Assembly (NCBI GenBank): GCA_018340805.1
Contig: JACMZG010001863.1
Location: forward strand, 26,739,690 to 26,803,689
Direction of reading: 5' to 3'
DNA: 64,000 nt
Origin: Microvelia longipes
Lineage: Eukaryota; Arthropoda; Insecta; Hemiptera; Veliidae
The translations under genes were made by a program, and so were the position numbers. Positions 1 through 13,697 of the stretch are shown piece after piece; position 1 is the stretch's first letter, and every line of letters starts with the position of its first letter. Under the pieces are notes generated by a model. It saw only the letters and a program-made list of their open reading frames with translations. It had not been told where the DNA came from and searched no databases.

Positions 1-780
1 CCTCAGAATGTATCTAATTCATAGCTTAAGGTAGTATACTCGACTCAGGATAATTAGAGTAATGCAATAACTAGGGATAACTTAAGTTAATTAAGCTTCG
101 TAAAGTATTATTGTAGATGGCTATTAATCAACGTACGTATATACTGTTAGTATATCGTTCCTGTTCACAAAAGCATAAAAAATACCTTCGTGGTTATACA
201 GCCGAGTTTTTATTATTTTAAATTCCTTTAAATTGAAGTATTACCGATATATTTTATTATTTTAAAAAATTGGTTTATTTTAATTTTTTGCGGTAATTTG
301 TCAATTTTCGACAGATGTGAACTTTTGGACAAAGTATTCCACCAACTTAGTTAGTCAAGTATTCGCCGATAGCTTAAATACTATAAAGTTAAATAGCCTT
401 CAGGTTTTATGCCTTTTGCTCTTGTATGTTTTACGCTGTTTTAGCTTTTATTGTTATTGTGAATAAAACAGAAGAAAAACAGAAATTTTGAAAATTTATA
501 AGCTGTTCAAGTTTGCAAATTCAAAAGTCATTAATTTTAAAATAACGGCTGATAAATAATTAAATTTAGCGAAGTTTTATATATCCCTCACAGTAGCAGT
601 AGACTGTAATTGATTGTTCTGCTAATTCAGCTCTCTTGCTTTAACACAGAGGGAATTATGCGTGACACAAACACACACAAAAGATAAACAGTATCATAAA
701 ACGGATTTTTTTTAGTGAACACAATAATTATTCTGTATACTTTATATACTGTATAGAGAGTTATAGATCAATAAATAATA
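1..780. other. AT-rich non-coding DNA
   Basis: No open frame of useful length, RNA gene or clear repeat is visible. Short homopolymers and AT-rich words dominate. Confidence 0.5.
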
Positions 781-872
781 GTATATATTATATATATATT
801 ATATTATATATATATATATATATTATATATATATGTATATATATATATATATATATTATATATAAATATATA
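781..872. repeat. (TA)n microsatellite
   Basis: Alternating TA broken by phase slips such as aata and atta. The 820 bases that follow (to about 1,690) are AT-rich DNA in which I see no gene. Confidence 0.9.
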
Positions 873-1698
873 AATTATCATTCTAATTCAATCAAATTTA
901 TGACCTATAAACACCATCTTAATAACTTGTATACTCAATTAAATACTGAATCTACTCATATGAATTATTATCATTTAAAATATTAATGTTGCATCCCTAA
1001 TATTCTTTCTGCACTCCAGACGTGTAGCAATAAGCAATTAATATTAGTAAATGGTATAATATAATATTTGAAACCCCTTCTAAAAGTTTTTAGCTATTTC
1101 TTAGGAAATATTTTTAAACTAAATACATTTAAAATTTTTTTTTTTTCAAACTTGCTGCAGCTTATTAGTATTATAACAGAATAACTGTTATCTAAAAAGG
1201 GGAATTAAGTTACAAACTACTTATGATTGATTTAATTAAAAAGTTTGTTTTACTAACAAATAGCGCCCACTGGTATATATTCTACTGAATCTTCAATGCA
1301 TCATTACTTCAATTACTATTAGGGTACATATTTGGTTATAAATCAGATAACTCAATATTTTTATTGAAATAAATTTAATATTGTATAATGAAATAGCATT
1401 CTATGCATGAAATTTGATGTGCAATAATTAGGAAGTTCCTACAGTCGTAGGAGGTAAAATAAAAATCATACTATATTATATATTTTTTATAAAAGGGAAA
1501 AAAAGAAACTATAGTGAAATAAAAATATTATTTTGAATTATTTTTAAACTTTAACAAAGTCGTCAATTTTGTTGTATTATTAAATTTTAAATAACTTATG
1601 CAACCATAAAACATAAAAATTTAAGTAGCTTCGTAAGTTTTGTGAGATATTGCTTTAGAGATTTCTAAAGTATATGACATCATTTATAAATTTTGTAC

Positions 1699-1772
<74 letters not shown>

Positions 1773-1829
1773 GTACACACATATACACACACACACCACA
1801 CACGCACACACACACACACATATACATAT

Positions 1830-1876
<47 letters not shown>

Positions 1877-1890
1877 ATATATATATATAT
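1699..1890. repeat. (TA)n-(CA)n-(TA)n compound microsatellite
   Basis: Two TA blocks flank a CA-rich block at about 1,772-1,825. The open frame across it encodes only Tyr-Ile and Thr-His repeats and is not a gene. Confidence 0.95.
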
Positions 1891-2074
1891 AAGTAGATGT
1901 AATCATCAAGGTATGTAACTAAAATGTACTTAACTAAATGTTTGTTAAGTGTTCTAAAATCTTAAAACTTAAAACACTTACAAATGATATTTAATTGTCT
2001 TACGTAAAAAATATCTTTAATTACACGAGTGGACCAAAAGAATTAAAACAAATGTAACACAGAAATGTCTCTCT

Positions 2075-2432
<358 letters not shown>

Positions 2433-3013
2433 TTCTGCCCTAGCGTGTTAAGAGCAGGAAAGCCTGGTCTGGCAGTGGGGCACGTGTTGTTGTTTCATAA
2501 GGTAGAACACTGTCTTTATTTAAGGGAGTCAGAAAAAAGAGCCCAACCCTGCGGCAAACTTGCTAGGTGGTCTATCACCTCTCCCTAATTACTATCACTA
2601 ACATAAATAAATAAATACAAACCATATAACAACTAAATAATACTAAATTATTGGTGTAATTTATAATTATACGTATATAAGTTTCAAAAAGTTTTTGAAA
2701 TCCTATTTTCTTTCAAATATCTATTGTCATATATAGTTTCATATTAAAATAACTATATTTCTAAGTTTACTTAAAATAGTTATTACAATAAGGAAATAAT
2801 TTTAAGCACTTTACAGATTTATTAATTGGTCTACAGATTACATTCAATTTTCATACGAGATTTTATTTGAAATTTAAGCCTATTATTATTATTATTTAAT
2901 GATTTAATAAAGCAAGCATAGCCTTGAGTTGTAGAATACTGCATTGGTTTGCACTTGTAAAATTTTATTACAATATGAATTATTAGCTATTAATTCATCT
3001 TTAACAAGTATTA
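2433..3013. repeat. Tandem-duplicated unit, copy 1
   Basis: This block is repeated at 3,159-3,709 with high identity but many small indels, especially in the first 120 bases. Each copy begins tttctgccctagc right after a (TA)n tract and ends acaagtattaat. Inside is a short hairpin (aggtgg...atcacct) followed by an (aaata)n-like stretch, which resembles the 3' tail of a LINE or SINE. I see no coding capacity. Confidence 0.85.
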
Positions 3014-3709
<696 letters not shown>

Positions 3710-3992
3710 TGTTAAATCCATTTTGATTCAACTATATTTACGATTATTACTGAAGAAACAAACAATCTGTGTACAATATTTATTAAAGCACATGTTGTAT
3801 AAAAAAACAAGTTATTTTTAGGGAAATATGAGATCAACCTTGACTTTAGTTTACCATTAGAAACCATGAACCTTTCATCGTTAAATAAAAATTTAATTAA
3901 TCTATTGCATTCGTTTTTAATTATTTTTAGCGAATTTCCAAAGGAAAATGAGGAGAGGTTCTTTTGTTTTTTCGTTAAAGTAAAGATAAAAC

Positions 3993-3994
<2 letters not shown>

Positions 3995-4073
<79 letters not shown>
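3995..4073. repeat. (TA)n microsatellite
   Basis: Alternating TA with two phase slips. Confidence 0.95.
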
Positions 4074-4074
<1 letters not shown>

Positions 4075-4623
4075 GAAGAGCGTTATGTTAATCTGTAGTA
4101 AATATCACTCATTCCTACTGAACCATAGAATTTCTAATATATAATTTTTAGTTTTTGGTCCGACTGATGCGAAACAAATTAATGGACGGTCCACTTGTAT
4201 TTGTTTTATTATTAAATTACTTTAGAGTATTTATTTTCTACTTTTTTCATTTCTTGGATCTTTTGTTTAGATAGCCTACGTTAAAGTACCAAACCATAAC
4301 AAATTTAAATGTTTTATTTGCTTTTGTGACTTCACTGAACTTTTACTTTTTCTTACTGTGTTCTCCCAAAAGTTTAAAAGTTAAGAAAAGTTCGATCGTC
4401 TGAAGTACTCAAGACAATTTTTACTAAGGTGTCGTTAGACATTATCATAAATGTCTATATATTCAAGCCAGAGAAATAGTTATGTAAGTTTAAGAATTAG
4501 ATAAAGTTCCTTATTAAACCCTATGAGTTTCGAGCCTAAAAATTAAGATCTGTGACGTCATGTAATGCATTTTATATTTATATTTTTACGACCAGGTTAT
4601 CAAGTCTAGAGTAGTCAGATTAA

Positions 4624-4925
4624 GGCCCGTATTTAGACATTTTCCTTACCTAAACCTAACATTTTCCTTAAGGAACACTTAAGGATACCTAACATTTTCC
4701 TTTAGGAACCCTTAAGGATACCTAACATTTTCCTTAAGGAACCCTTACCTAAACCTACCATTTTCTTGAGGGAACCCTTAAGGATACCTAACATTTTCCT
4801 TAAGGATACCTTAAGGATACTAACATTTTCCTTCAGGAACCCTTAAGGGTACCTATCATTTTCCATAATGGCTCCTTAAGGAAAATGTTAGGTTTAGGTT
4901 AGGAAAATGTCTTTGAATACAGGAC
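4624..4925. mobile_element. 302-bp MITE, PIF/Harbinger-like, TAA target duplication
   Basis: The element starts ggcccgtatttagac and ends in the inverse, gtctttgaatacaggac. TAA flanks both ends (4,621-4,623 and 4,926-4,928). The terminal inverted repeats run about 50 bp. The interior is an array of cctaacattttcc and ttaaggata motifs, many of them palindromic. A 3-bp TAA/TTA duplication is the PIF/Harbinger signature. The same termini bound the larger element at 32,826-33,913, which carries a Myb/SANT-like remnant and so supports the superfamily call. No transposase is present in this copy. Confidence 0.75.
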
Positions 4926-4928
4926 TAA

Positions 4929-5574
4929 ATTTCGAGACACCCCCTTGTTCTATTTTATTTTATTTTATTACTCTTATTTTCTCTTCGAAGAAAATTATAA
5001 ATAATTCCAATAATTGGCACTATATGTATATTTTCCAAAGAGTAATTAGGTAAAGTTTATGTAATAATGTAAAGTTTGGGAAATGATGTCTTAGGGCTTA
5101 TTTTTATAGAGACCTTCTTGTGACGATTTTAAAGATAATAGCGTTATAGTAGATTCTCTTTTACTTTTTGTTTTAAGTTTAAATATTGCTTTTTGTTGAA
5201 AAATAAACAAATTGTATACGCTTATAACAATACATCTTCTAGAATAAATAAATTCTTTGTCCATTTTTTGTGAAATACTTACAAAATATTTTGTTTAATT
5301 TGCAATGCAAATTTTTCCACATATTTTAAATATTTTTTCGAAAAAAAAGTCTTTTGTTTTGCTAAATACCAGTGAGAATTAGTAAGATAGACTAGAGTTA
5401 TTATGACGACGATAATGGTGTCAGGTTTATTGCAGGTTATCTGGAGGACATCGAGTTTTGGTTACATGTGAATTTTACACCGTTGTTTCAGTTAGATCGT
5501 AATCAAGTATAATTTTGTTATAAAAATAAAAGTTTTTAAAAGTGTCTTTTTATGAGAATTTCAGGTTTAGGTTT
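4929..5574. other. AT-rich non-coding DNA
   Basis: Nothing recognisable; no usable open frame. Confidence 0.5.
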
Positions 5575-5830
5575 CGATGTTTGGTAAAAAGTTTTTTGGT
5601 TTGGTTATGGTTTTTAGTTAGAATTTAACGTTTATAGGTTTGGTTATGATAGTTAATTAAAAGTTAGGTTTAATTGGTTAAGTTCATAATTTAAATTGAT
5701 TGGTTGGATACATGTTTAGGTCTATAGGTTTGGTTCTAATAGTAAATTAGAAGTTAAGTTTAATTGATTAGTTTCTAGTTTAAATAGATTGGTTGGCTTT
5801 ATGTTTAGGTTTATAGGTTTGGTTCTGATT
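5575..5830. repeat. ~89-bp tandem repeat, just over 2 copies
   Basis: The phrase ataggtttggtt recurs at about 5,636, 5,725 and 5,814. The bases between correspond well (aattaaaagttaggtttaat versus aattagaagttaagtttaat). A more diverged partial copy lies upstream at about 5,598. Confidence 0.8.
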
Positions 5831-6185
5831 TTCAACAACTCGGCAAAATTCAGGCTAAAATTTTTGCCGGGAAAAGGTTTTGTATTTTAGGGCGCTAAAT
5901 CAAATAAAACTTAAAGTCGAAAAACCCGTGGAAAATAACAGTAAAACCAAAATAACGTTTGCAATAAAAAAATTCGTATAGTCGTTTTATAAAGTGTAGG
6001 GTGTCTATTTCTGTTTTTTGAGGTGCTGAATCCGATAAAACCGGTACCTACCAGTACGGAGGCATTACGACAATTCAAAGTTAGGGTTCCCAGGTTTGCA
6101 CCTTGGTACCGGCTTTAATTTTTTATTGTCTTATTTACAGTATTTCATTGTCTTATTATTATATTAAAGTGTATAACTTTAAAAT

Positions 6186-6595
6186 AATTTTGGCACGAAG
6201 GTCCGCAAGGCGGGCATTTCTTTGAAATGCGCGGTTCCTTGCTTATCGATCCAATTTTCGCTTAAGATTTCGGTGTATATTTAATAACCTATATGAGCAG
6301 TAGCGTTACTTGTTATTAATTTTTTCGATTTTTCAAAGTAAATTCGCTAACAATTAGCATTCACTTAGCTTTAAATTAGTGTAAATAATTTTATCCGTAC
6401 AGTGTATATAATGTATGGGATGAATCTGTGCATTTACTTTAAAAAATTCTAAAAATTAAATAACAAGTTGTGACGCTACTGCTTAGGTTATTAAATATAT
6501 ACCGGAAACTTAAACAAAAATTAGTTTGACCAGCAAGAAAGGGTGCGTTTCAAAGAAAATTCGCCCGGCTTGCGGAACTCCGCACCAAAATTTTT
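6186..6595. mobile_element. Foldback (long inverted repeat) element
   Basis: The arms at about 6,186-6,345 and 6,436-6,595 are reverse complements over about 160 bp with scattered mismatches. Shared blocks include attttgg at the ends, ccgcaag-cgggc, tatatttaataacct and gcagtagcgt. The central loop is about 90 bp. I found no clear target duplication. This is a MITE or foldback transposon of unassigned superfamily. Open frames across the right arm are by-products. Confidence 0.75.
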
Positions 6596-6599
6596 ATTA

Positions 6600-8780
6600 C
6601 CTAACCCAAAACTTAAAGAAGCAAAAGAAAAATAAAAATCATACCCGTAAACCTTGCATTTTTATTTTTGCAACATTTATATTAGTCAATGTTATAACTC
6701 TGTACCGGATATTCAAATGTATTTGTTGTTGTTTACTTTAAACCTTAATTATGATTAAAAATTTACATAGGTCCGAAATAATATGAAGTATTATTATTGT
6801 TACACTTTAGCAGACAAAAATAATAGTATCGTGACCACATCGCAGTCCGTAGCGTTATTTCCTGCAAGTTATCTCTACCGTAACAGTACACTAAGTACAT
6901 TTTGACTTTATTTTTAAGATGACCTTTAAAGATTATGTTATTTTTCTGCTCTAAATTAAGGAATAAAGTGTACAAAAGTTTCACTGCAAATTTATTTTAT
7001 TTTTTTGTCAGATTAAAACTTATTAAGTTAATAAATGATGCTTATAAGAGTTTGCTTAACGACTAAACAAAAATCTTGATAAACATTTACTGGGACTACA
7101 CAAGACAATACTGACAACTTAACAAAGTTATATATAACTATTGTAAGAACAAAAAGTAAATAAAAATATCAACACTGGAGTCTCTTTGTTCTTTGTCCAT
7201 TGGAACGAGGAAGAGGTTGTTTCTAATCTGTAAAATCATTTAGACAAGTTTTTTTTATTGTTGCTCTATTGTAATACTTTTAACATTAACTTTTATAATC
7301 ATTTTGTCGAAGCATGCGCAAAAACACTTTGACTTTGAGACATGAAAGTGTTACATGATTGTTACAAATGTACTTTATTAATTTGGAAATTTTTGGCTGT
7401 TTCTTTAGGGAAAGTCGCTAATGGGAGAGTGGTAAGTCGATAGTTAGACCAAGGAGTGTGTCGGAAATTTTGAAGCTCCTAATAACGATAATTCTGTATA
7501 GTCTGTAGAGTAACAATCTAATACTCAATTTTTCTGAGATTTTTAAAGGAAACTATTTTAATAAGTATTAAACTATCCTCATCTCTGCAAAATATGTTGA
7601 ATTAATATACAAAGCTCAGTTTCTGTTAATCTTAAAATTAAAACGTGCTCAACAGTTTTTCAATAATCCAGGGAACTTGATTAACAAGTATAAATGTTAT
7701 TTATACTAGTTATACTATGTCAGACTATGAAGCTTAAATCAAAAATTTAAGTATTAAATGGGCAACAAAGAAGCAAGCTTTCGGAAGAAAATGTCCCTCA
7801 CATGCGGTCCTACAAACCAAAATTATATTGTAGTTTTAAAGATTAAATAAACTAAGACTATCAGCTACAACAAGATTCGAACTTGCGGCTTCGATTCAGT
7901 TCTCTAATTGTTTTTTTTTTTTCCATCTTTACATTAAAATTATTTAGCAACATAAACAAATTAATAACATTAAACATGACGGTTAAATATATATAGAACT
8001 TAAGATGAAATATTTATATACCATTGACACCGTCAATCAAAAACTGGTGACCATTCTGCTGCTATGATAAATTACAGGAATCTTTCCACTTTTAAGGCAG
8101 AGAGCCCTGTGTTGTGGAAAGCCCTAAATTGTTGTTGAAACAAATGCTTATAGTGATCGTATTGACTCCGTACCGGATTATTTGTTTTACATCGGATTAT
8201 TTGCACCCTGAACACTCTTATTATCACATTTAGTGTAAAAAAAAGATAATTAAAAATCCCAACTTCAGATGAAAATCTAATTGAGGCTAAATACCTGTTG
8301 AATAATTTAAATACGGCCTTATAGGATTTTTTTATTAGACATCGAGTAAAAGGATAGTTTAAGAAAAAAATCCAGGCATAAACCTTGGGAATTAATTTGA
8401 CGTTTAAGAAGTTATATTTACCACCTGTTATAGAAATATTTGAAGAATAAGCTCTAAGGACAACTCTCCTTGCTTAGGAATAAGCTCTAACATTTAGTTA
8501 AGTAATATTCTTGCATTCCACTTTTGAATTTACTTTGAAACTTAATTATTATTAAGAGTTACATACCTTATCAGAACATTTTGACAAGAAAATTCTTATT
8601 TCTCATAATTTTGTCTACTTATCAAGTTTTCTTAATTTTCTACTTACCTGTAAAAGAAATAAATTAATTAATACAAATCAATAAATAAGTTAGATTTATT
8701 TGTAACTTTGCTAGTATAAAGGGCTCTGGATTAGATTATACAACATGGTGTATGCTGCATGGTGTGTAAGCTTCAGTTTT
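6600..8780. other. AT-rich non-coding DNA
   Basis: No gene is supported. At about 7,850-7,905 on the minus strand there is a weak tRNA-like 3' half with a B-box-like gttcgaatc, possibly a tRNA-derived SINE remnant; no A box could be placed. Confidence 0.45.
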
Positions 8781-8785
8781 ATATT

Positions 8786-8851
8786 AAAAAATTAAATTTA
8801 AATTTAATTAATTATTAATTAAATTTAAATTTAATTAATTATTAAATTTAA
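8786..8851. repeat. Palindromic AT tandem repeat
   Basis: Two near-identical copies of a self-complementary unit built from aaatttaaatttaattaatt. Confidence 0.85.
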
Positions 8852-9567
8852 ATCCAAAACCCGTAAACCGTTATTGTCAAATGAATATTCGCTAATAATC
8901 CAAATCTTTTTGTAAAAAATTTACTTATTTCAAATGTTTGAGATTAAATAAAACCATCAATCACATTAGTTGCTGGTTCGATTATTCAAAATATAGTCCT
9001 AACTTTAATTTAAAAAAGGACTGGAGAACAGCTCTTGTTTACTATAATGTTTGGAATATGAGATAACAAAGCTTGGTTTCAAATCTAACAGCCTGTTTTT
9101 AATAAAAGAACTAACGTAATAATACAATTATTTTAATATCCAATTTAATCATTTTGATTTAATTGGATATTTCATACCTAGTGTCCAAGTCATTTAAACA
9201 TGTATTTTTTGGTTTATTATGCCGAGTAGAACGAATTAAATGCTCCAACATTAAATCCTGAAAAATAAGATTTAAATGTTTTTTTAGAGCCCTTTTTTCT
9301 CTTAGACTGTTGAAAATGGTCTCTGCCTCCATAAATCGAACCATAACAGTACTAATAACTAGAAAATTTAAAAAATTCAAGTTCAAAGTTACTTAAAGCT
9401 ACTATGGTTACTGTAAGTTTAAACTTAAAGTTGCTTCAAGTAACTTTAAAAGTAAAAATAGGACCATATAAAAAAATGTAAAAAGTACGTAATATCCTAA
9501 GAAGTTTGATACCAAATAACTATATTTGGGTAACTTTTCTCTAAACTGTTTGACGTACCTCAATTTT

Positions 9568-9655
9568 GTAGCGAATTTTCAACAAAAAAATGAGCTTATG
9601 AGGTTCAAGTCATGGAGGGAGGGATGAGGGTAGATTTTTAAGGAGGATTTACTGA
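9568..9655 (+). repeat. Dispersed repeat fragment (family also at 55,968)
   Basis: The stretch agcgaattttcaac...aaatgagcttatgagg followed by a purine-rich aggagg segment is shared with 55,968-56,045. A weaker match to its start occurs near 3,929. It has no coding content. Confidence 0.65.
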
Positions 9656-9663
9656 ACAAGAAT

Positions 9664-9664
9664 G

Positions 9665-9745
<81 letters not shown>

Positions 9746-9850
9746 CGTGTGTGTAGGTACGAGAGTTTGTTCCTAGACATTTTTATGTGACACAATAACT
9801 TTCGATTGCTTTCTCGGATCGAAATGAAACTTGGTACGAAAATTGAGTTA
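9664..9850 (+). repeat. (TA)n-linked dispersed repeat, partial copy
   Basis: A (TA)n tract is followed by gacacaataactttcgattgc and ctcggatcgaaatgaaactt. The same order (TA tract, then cgaacgctttctcgg and gaaatgaaa) occurs at 27,604-28,080 and 60,622-61,140. This copy lacks the GC-rich distal end seen in those two. Confidence 0.75.
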
Positions 9851-9857
9851 ATTATTC

Positions 9858-9935
9858 AATTACTAACATTAATATTGGTATTAATTAATATTAATATTAG
9901 TATTAATTAATATTAATATTGCACTAGTACTAGTA
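9858..9935. repeat. attaatattaatatt tandem repeat
   Basis: Short direct and inverted iterations of attaatattaat make up a simple AT repeat. Confidence 0.8.
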
Positions 9936-10480
9936 TTAATAAAGTATCAAGTATTATCATCAACTATCAAAAAAGTTTTTTTTATAGGGGCATTCAAAAT
10001 GTTCCACCGGGTGCTACAAGAGAAAGAAAAAATTGTATCTTATAGGTTTTTGAATAAAACTAATCAATATGTATTAGTTAAATATTGCAGAGTTACAGTA
10101 ATTTCTTGATCAGAACCACTGTATTGGTTAGTCTTTTATAAAAGTATTGGTGTCAAATAATTCTAACAAATAATGCTAAAAATCTTATTGTAATAAATAA
10201 TTTATGAACGTTTAAAAATCTGACTTGGTAATTTTTGATTTAAAATTTATTTGAATCTCGTGCCGTCATTAGCATACATCACTGACCCAGTTGGCTTTAT
10301 TAGACTATTTTACATCCTATTTTACTGCTAACTTATAGTACATCGAGATTTTGCTTCAATGATTTGAAACTGATAGCGGAACACAAACTAAAATTTGAGT
10401 GAATTTCAAATTTGAACATTTTTAAGTTTAACTTAAAAATACTATAATAATCCAGTACATCAGTGTTCCCTTCATTTTTT
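9936..10480. other. AT-rich non-coding DNA
   Basis: No gene seen. The open frame on the minus strand at 10,333-10,548 has no recognisable motif and runs into a palindrome. Confidence 0.45.
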
Positions 10481-10509
10481 AGGGTTTCGAAGATAATCTT
10501 CGAAACCCT
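10481..10509. repeat. Perfect 29-bp palindrome
   Basis: Arms agggtttcgaagat and atcttcgaaaccct surround a single central base. It is followed by gtctgtctgtccgatttctc, a word type common in dispersed repeats, so it may mark a repeat end. Confidence 0.85.
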
Positions 10510-10848
10510 TATACTTTCTGTCGAGCGTCTGTCTGTCCGATTTCTCATCTCAGGAACTACAATAGCTAGGAAGTTGAAATTTGGTATACATGTGTAACTA
10601 TTTTATCCAACAACAGGAAAAATATAGCCAACTATATCACACGCGCATCTGTTGATTTATGAGCGAATGCGCACATTCGCCAAAACAAAATTTTTTTTTT
10701 AAAAATCATGTGGGGTATCAAATTGTAGGTATCGATACGGATTTTTTTAATGTCCTTATTTGCTGTCCATTTTATTTTTAGGTATTTAATCTCCCAGAAC
10801 GCATTAAATGATGAACGCTCTTTAGCTCTTTTTTAAAGCTCTCTTAAA

Positions 10849-11010
10849 ATACAATTTCTCGGCGGCATGTGCGATTTAGATATCAATTTCTTGGCGGCAT
10901 GTGCGATTTAGATATACAATTTCTTGGCGGCATGTGCGATTTAGATATACAATTTCTTGGCGGCATGTGCGATTTAGATATACAATCTTGGCGGCATGTG
11001 CGATTTTATA
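10849..11010. repeat. ~33-bp tandem repeat, 5 copies
   Basis: The core cttggcggcatgtgcgattt recurs five times between 10,849 and 11,005 with nearly constant spacing, the last two copies shortened. Copies touch with no variable spacers, so this is a minisatellite and not a CRISPR-type array. Confidence 0.95.
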
Positions 11011-11564
11011 CAATTTTTTAAGTTTCGTACACGTACTGTTCTGGCCCCTGCTCTGATTATTCGTATTACTTTTTTCAGCCCTTAGTAAACTAGGATTTTC
11101 AGATACTATCTTTATAGAGGTTACGGGACATAGGCGGACTTGGGAGAGTGTTTGGGGAAGGAAGCCCTTTTAAAATTCAATTGGCTTTCTCCCCCAAAAT
11201 TTTATTTTATTAGACCGTTTTTCTCGTCTAAAATTGACAAATATGGCTTAGCTTCCCAGATTTTATTGGAAAGTCCTATTTTGTTACCGGAGATTTGTGT
11301 CTAATCGGTTAGTATCTAATTCATGTAAATATGTTCAAGCAAGTCCAATAATAATTAGCGTTGTAGGTTATCTTTGTAAAAATGATTTAAAACTAAAACT
11401 GTGATTGTTAAAGAAAGAGAGTCGTAAGCTTCCTGTCGTAGTTAGTAAACAAGACAAAAAGATCTTATCTACCCATCCTCACCTGTACAGATTATGTACC
11501 ACCTTAACGTCTATAAAAGAGCAATATTAAATCTAACATTATTTACTCTTTTGGTCTCTATTAT
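11011..11564. other. AT-rich non-coding DNA
   Basis: No supported feature. Confidence 0.5.
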
Positions 11565-11565
11565 T

Positions 11566-11636
11566 TAATATTACATTAGATATTGGGCACTAAATGCCTG
11601 GTGTCTCATTAGTGCCCGATTTCTAATGTAATATTA
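11566..11636. mobile_element. Short inverted repeat, possible tiny MITE
   Basis: The 28-bp arms at 11,566-11,593 and 11,609-11,636 match at 26 positions (left arm begins taatattacattaga). The arm words ttacattagatat and gggcacta recur at about 14,677-14,712, which suggests a dispersed family. Confidence 0.6.
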
Positions 11637-12242
11637 AAACTAACAAAAACTCTGGAAGCGTTCTATCAATGTTTTATCAAAACTAAATTCGTGAAGAACA
11701 AAAATCACAATAAGACTTGAATCTCTCTTTTTCCTATACACTACACACAACTATCGTCTTGATTAATTTTTATTTATCAACTCGATGTTTTTAATAATGA
11801 AGAATAAGTTGAGAAATATTATTATTATAAACAATTTATTATTATTTGTTTTTTCGTGTTATTTTAAAATGTATAATAGCAAATAAAGTGATGTCTGGGT
11901 GTTTATAGGCAAGTAACACGTATATGAAATTTCAATCTCTGATGTAATGAAGTCGTGACAGAGAGGCCTCTGTCTTTTAAAGGTTATTTTCGCGCCAATT
12001 ATTTAGTCCAGTATTACCAACTTGACCCAAAGATTTTTTTCATAGGAGTAAATCATTAATTCTTATTTGTAGACAAAATAAAAAGGGCAATGCTTAGTAA
12101 TTAAAATTAATGACTTTCATTATTTAAAATAAAAATTAATTAGCAGTGATTAGTGTAATAATATAAGTTTTATTCTAAAAATAAAATTTGAATTTACCCT
12201 TAAATTAAAAATGTTGCTTTATATCGTAAGACAATAATTTTA
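11637..12242. other. AT-rich non-coding DNA
   Basis: No supported feature. Confidence 0.5.
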
Positions 12243-12320
12243 TGTTCGAAGCACGGAGGATGAGCGTCGGATGTGGGAATCCGATGTGATGAGTAAAACT
12301 TCTAAGGTACCCCGTACCCG
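12243..12320 (+). mobile_element. 5S-core repeat family, tail fragment
   Basis: It contains ggatgagcg, aatccgatgtgatgag and the hallmark 3' end aaggtaccccgtacccg. Only the tail of the family described at 15,603-16,810 is present. Confidence 0.8.
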
Positions 12321-13689
12321 TTATCAGTAAGTAGACAAATAAGTATCAAATAAGTTTCTAAGCATGATGTATTAAATCGGAAAACATAAGATTTGTCAGC
12401 ATAATTTGTTGAGCATGTGTACAAAATTACAATTACTATGTCTTTACGACAAATCGCAAGGAAGCAATGTGGAAAATTCGAACAAAGATACGGATAGCCC
12501 AACTTTAAGGCATGGACATATTTTAATATTTTTATTAGGATTTTCCTCAAGTAACTTCTGGAATGTTACTTTTTTTGCACTGAAAAGCAACTCGTGCCAA
12601 AGACACCTGTTGAATATTATTTTTTATGGGATACAAAATGAATAAATCTTATTAAAATTTGTCAAGTCTAATTAGTCAAATTAGAATCATGTCATTGAGT
12701 CACGTTGTCAAATATCTGTAATTTGGTTCTAAGTAACACAGTATATATAAATTTGATTTTAATCTGACTTTGAAAACATCTTTAGCGATCCTGTCCATAT
12801 TAGTGTCGTTTCCATTCAGTATTGTCAAGTGTTCAAAACGCTGTTGCCTAGATAAGGATACGATGCTTATTTCAACAAATCATAACTTTTTCAAAACTTA
12901 GGTGACAAAATCCTGTCGCCATATCGAGTTTAAATCACGATTATCATTTCTGATCTTTTTTCGATGCCTTTTTATGGTTAATTTTTTTTAGGTTAAGATT
13001 TCATCAGTTGGATGAAAATATCATATTTTTATTAATAATTAGTACATCTTATGGTTTTAGTCCTTTTTCGTTTCAAGACGTTATTACGAAATGTTATTAT
13101 TATGATAGTAAAATTGTTAGCGAATTTTCAAAGGAAAGATTATTTAATTAGATTCTTCGTTAATTTATTTTTATTTAATAAAAATACAAATTCTCTTAAA
13201 TCTATTAATCTAGAGAAAATCCCCCAGGTCTGGGCGGTGCTGAGCTATCGTTTTCTGTTTTCTATTAAAAAAGATGTGTGCACTTTCATAAAGTTTTCAC
13301 TACTTCAAAGTTGTATAGCTATACATTTCAATGTCCAAGTAAGTTGGTTTTCATAGATTTTTATACTAAATTCTATCAAAAATACTTTATGGGCCAAACA
13401 ACTCTACTATTTAACATGTAAGTATATTCTGGCAATCTGGCATTAAAAAAAATACATGTAATCAATATCTTTTATCATTGGATTCAATTATGTCAGCAAC
13501 ATTTATCGAGACAGGTGTTTAGGTTCAAATATATTTAATTATGAAATGCAATTACAATTTTTTTTGACAAACAGGGAAGCATAAATAAGATATCTTTATT
13601 TTAACTACAATGAGCCTGTACTGCACTTCATTTCTTTACGTCGTTATCAGCCATTTAGTAATTAGGAATTTATAGTCAAAGAATGTTCA
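12321..13689. other. AT-rich non-coding DNA with unremarkable open frames
   Basis: The frames at 12,302-12,645 (both strands) and 13,051-13,356 (101 residues) are hydrophobic, low-complexity and motif-free. I see no reason to call a gene. Confidence 0.45.
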
Positions 13690-13697
13690 CGATAAAC

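Noticed and set aside
4624..4925. Telomere-like repeats (aacctaa words)
   Set aside because: The words form part of an irregular array inside a MITE with defined ends and TAA duplications, not a (TTAGG)n array.
10849..11010. CRISPR-like array
   Set aside because: Units abut with no unique spacers, and the window is eukaryotic; the same applies to 59,644-59,837.
12302..12645. Overlapping 80-codon frames on both strands
   Set aside because: No motif, no ATG context or splice signals; the left edge is a transposon tail.
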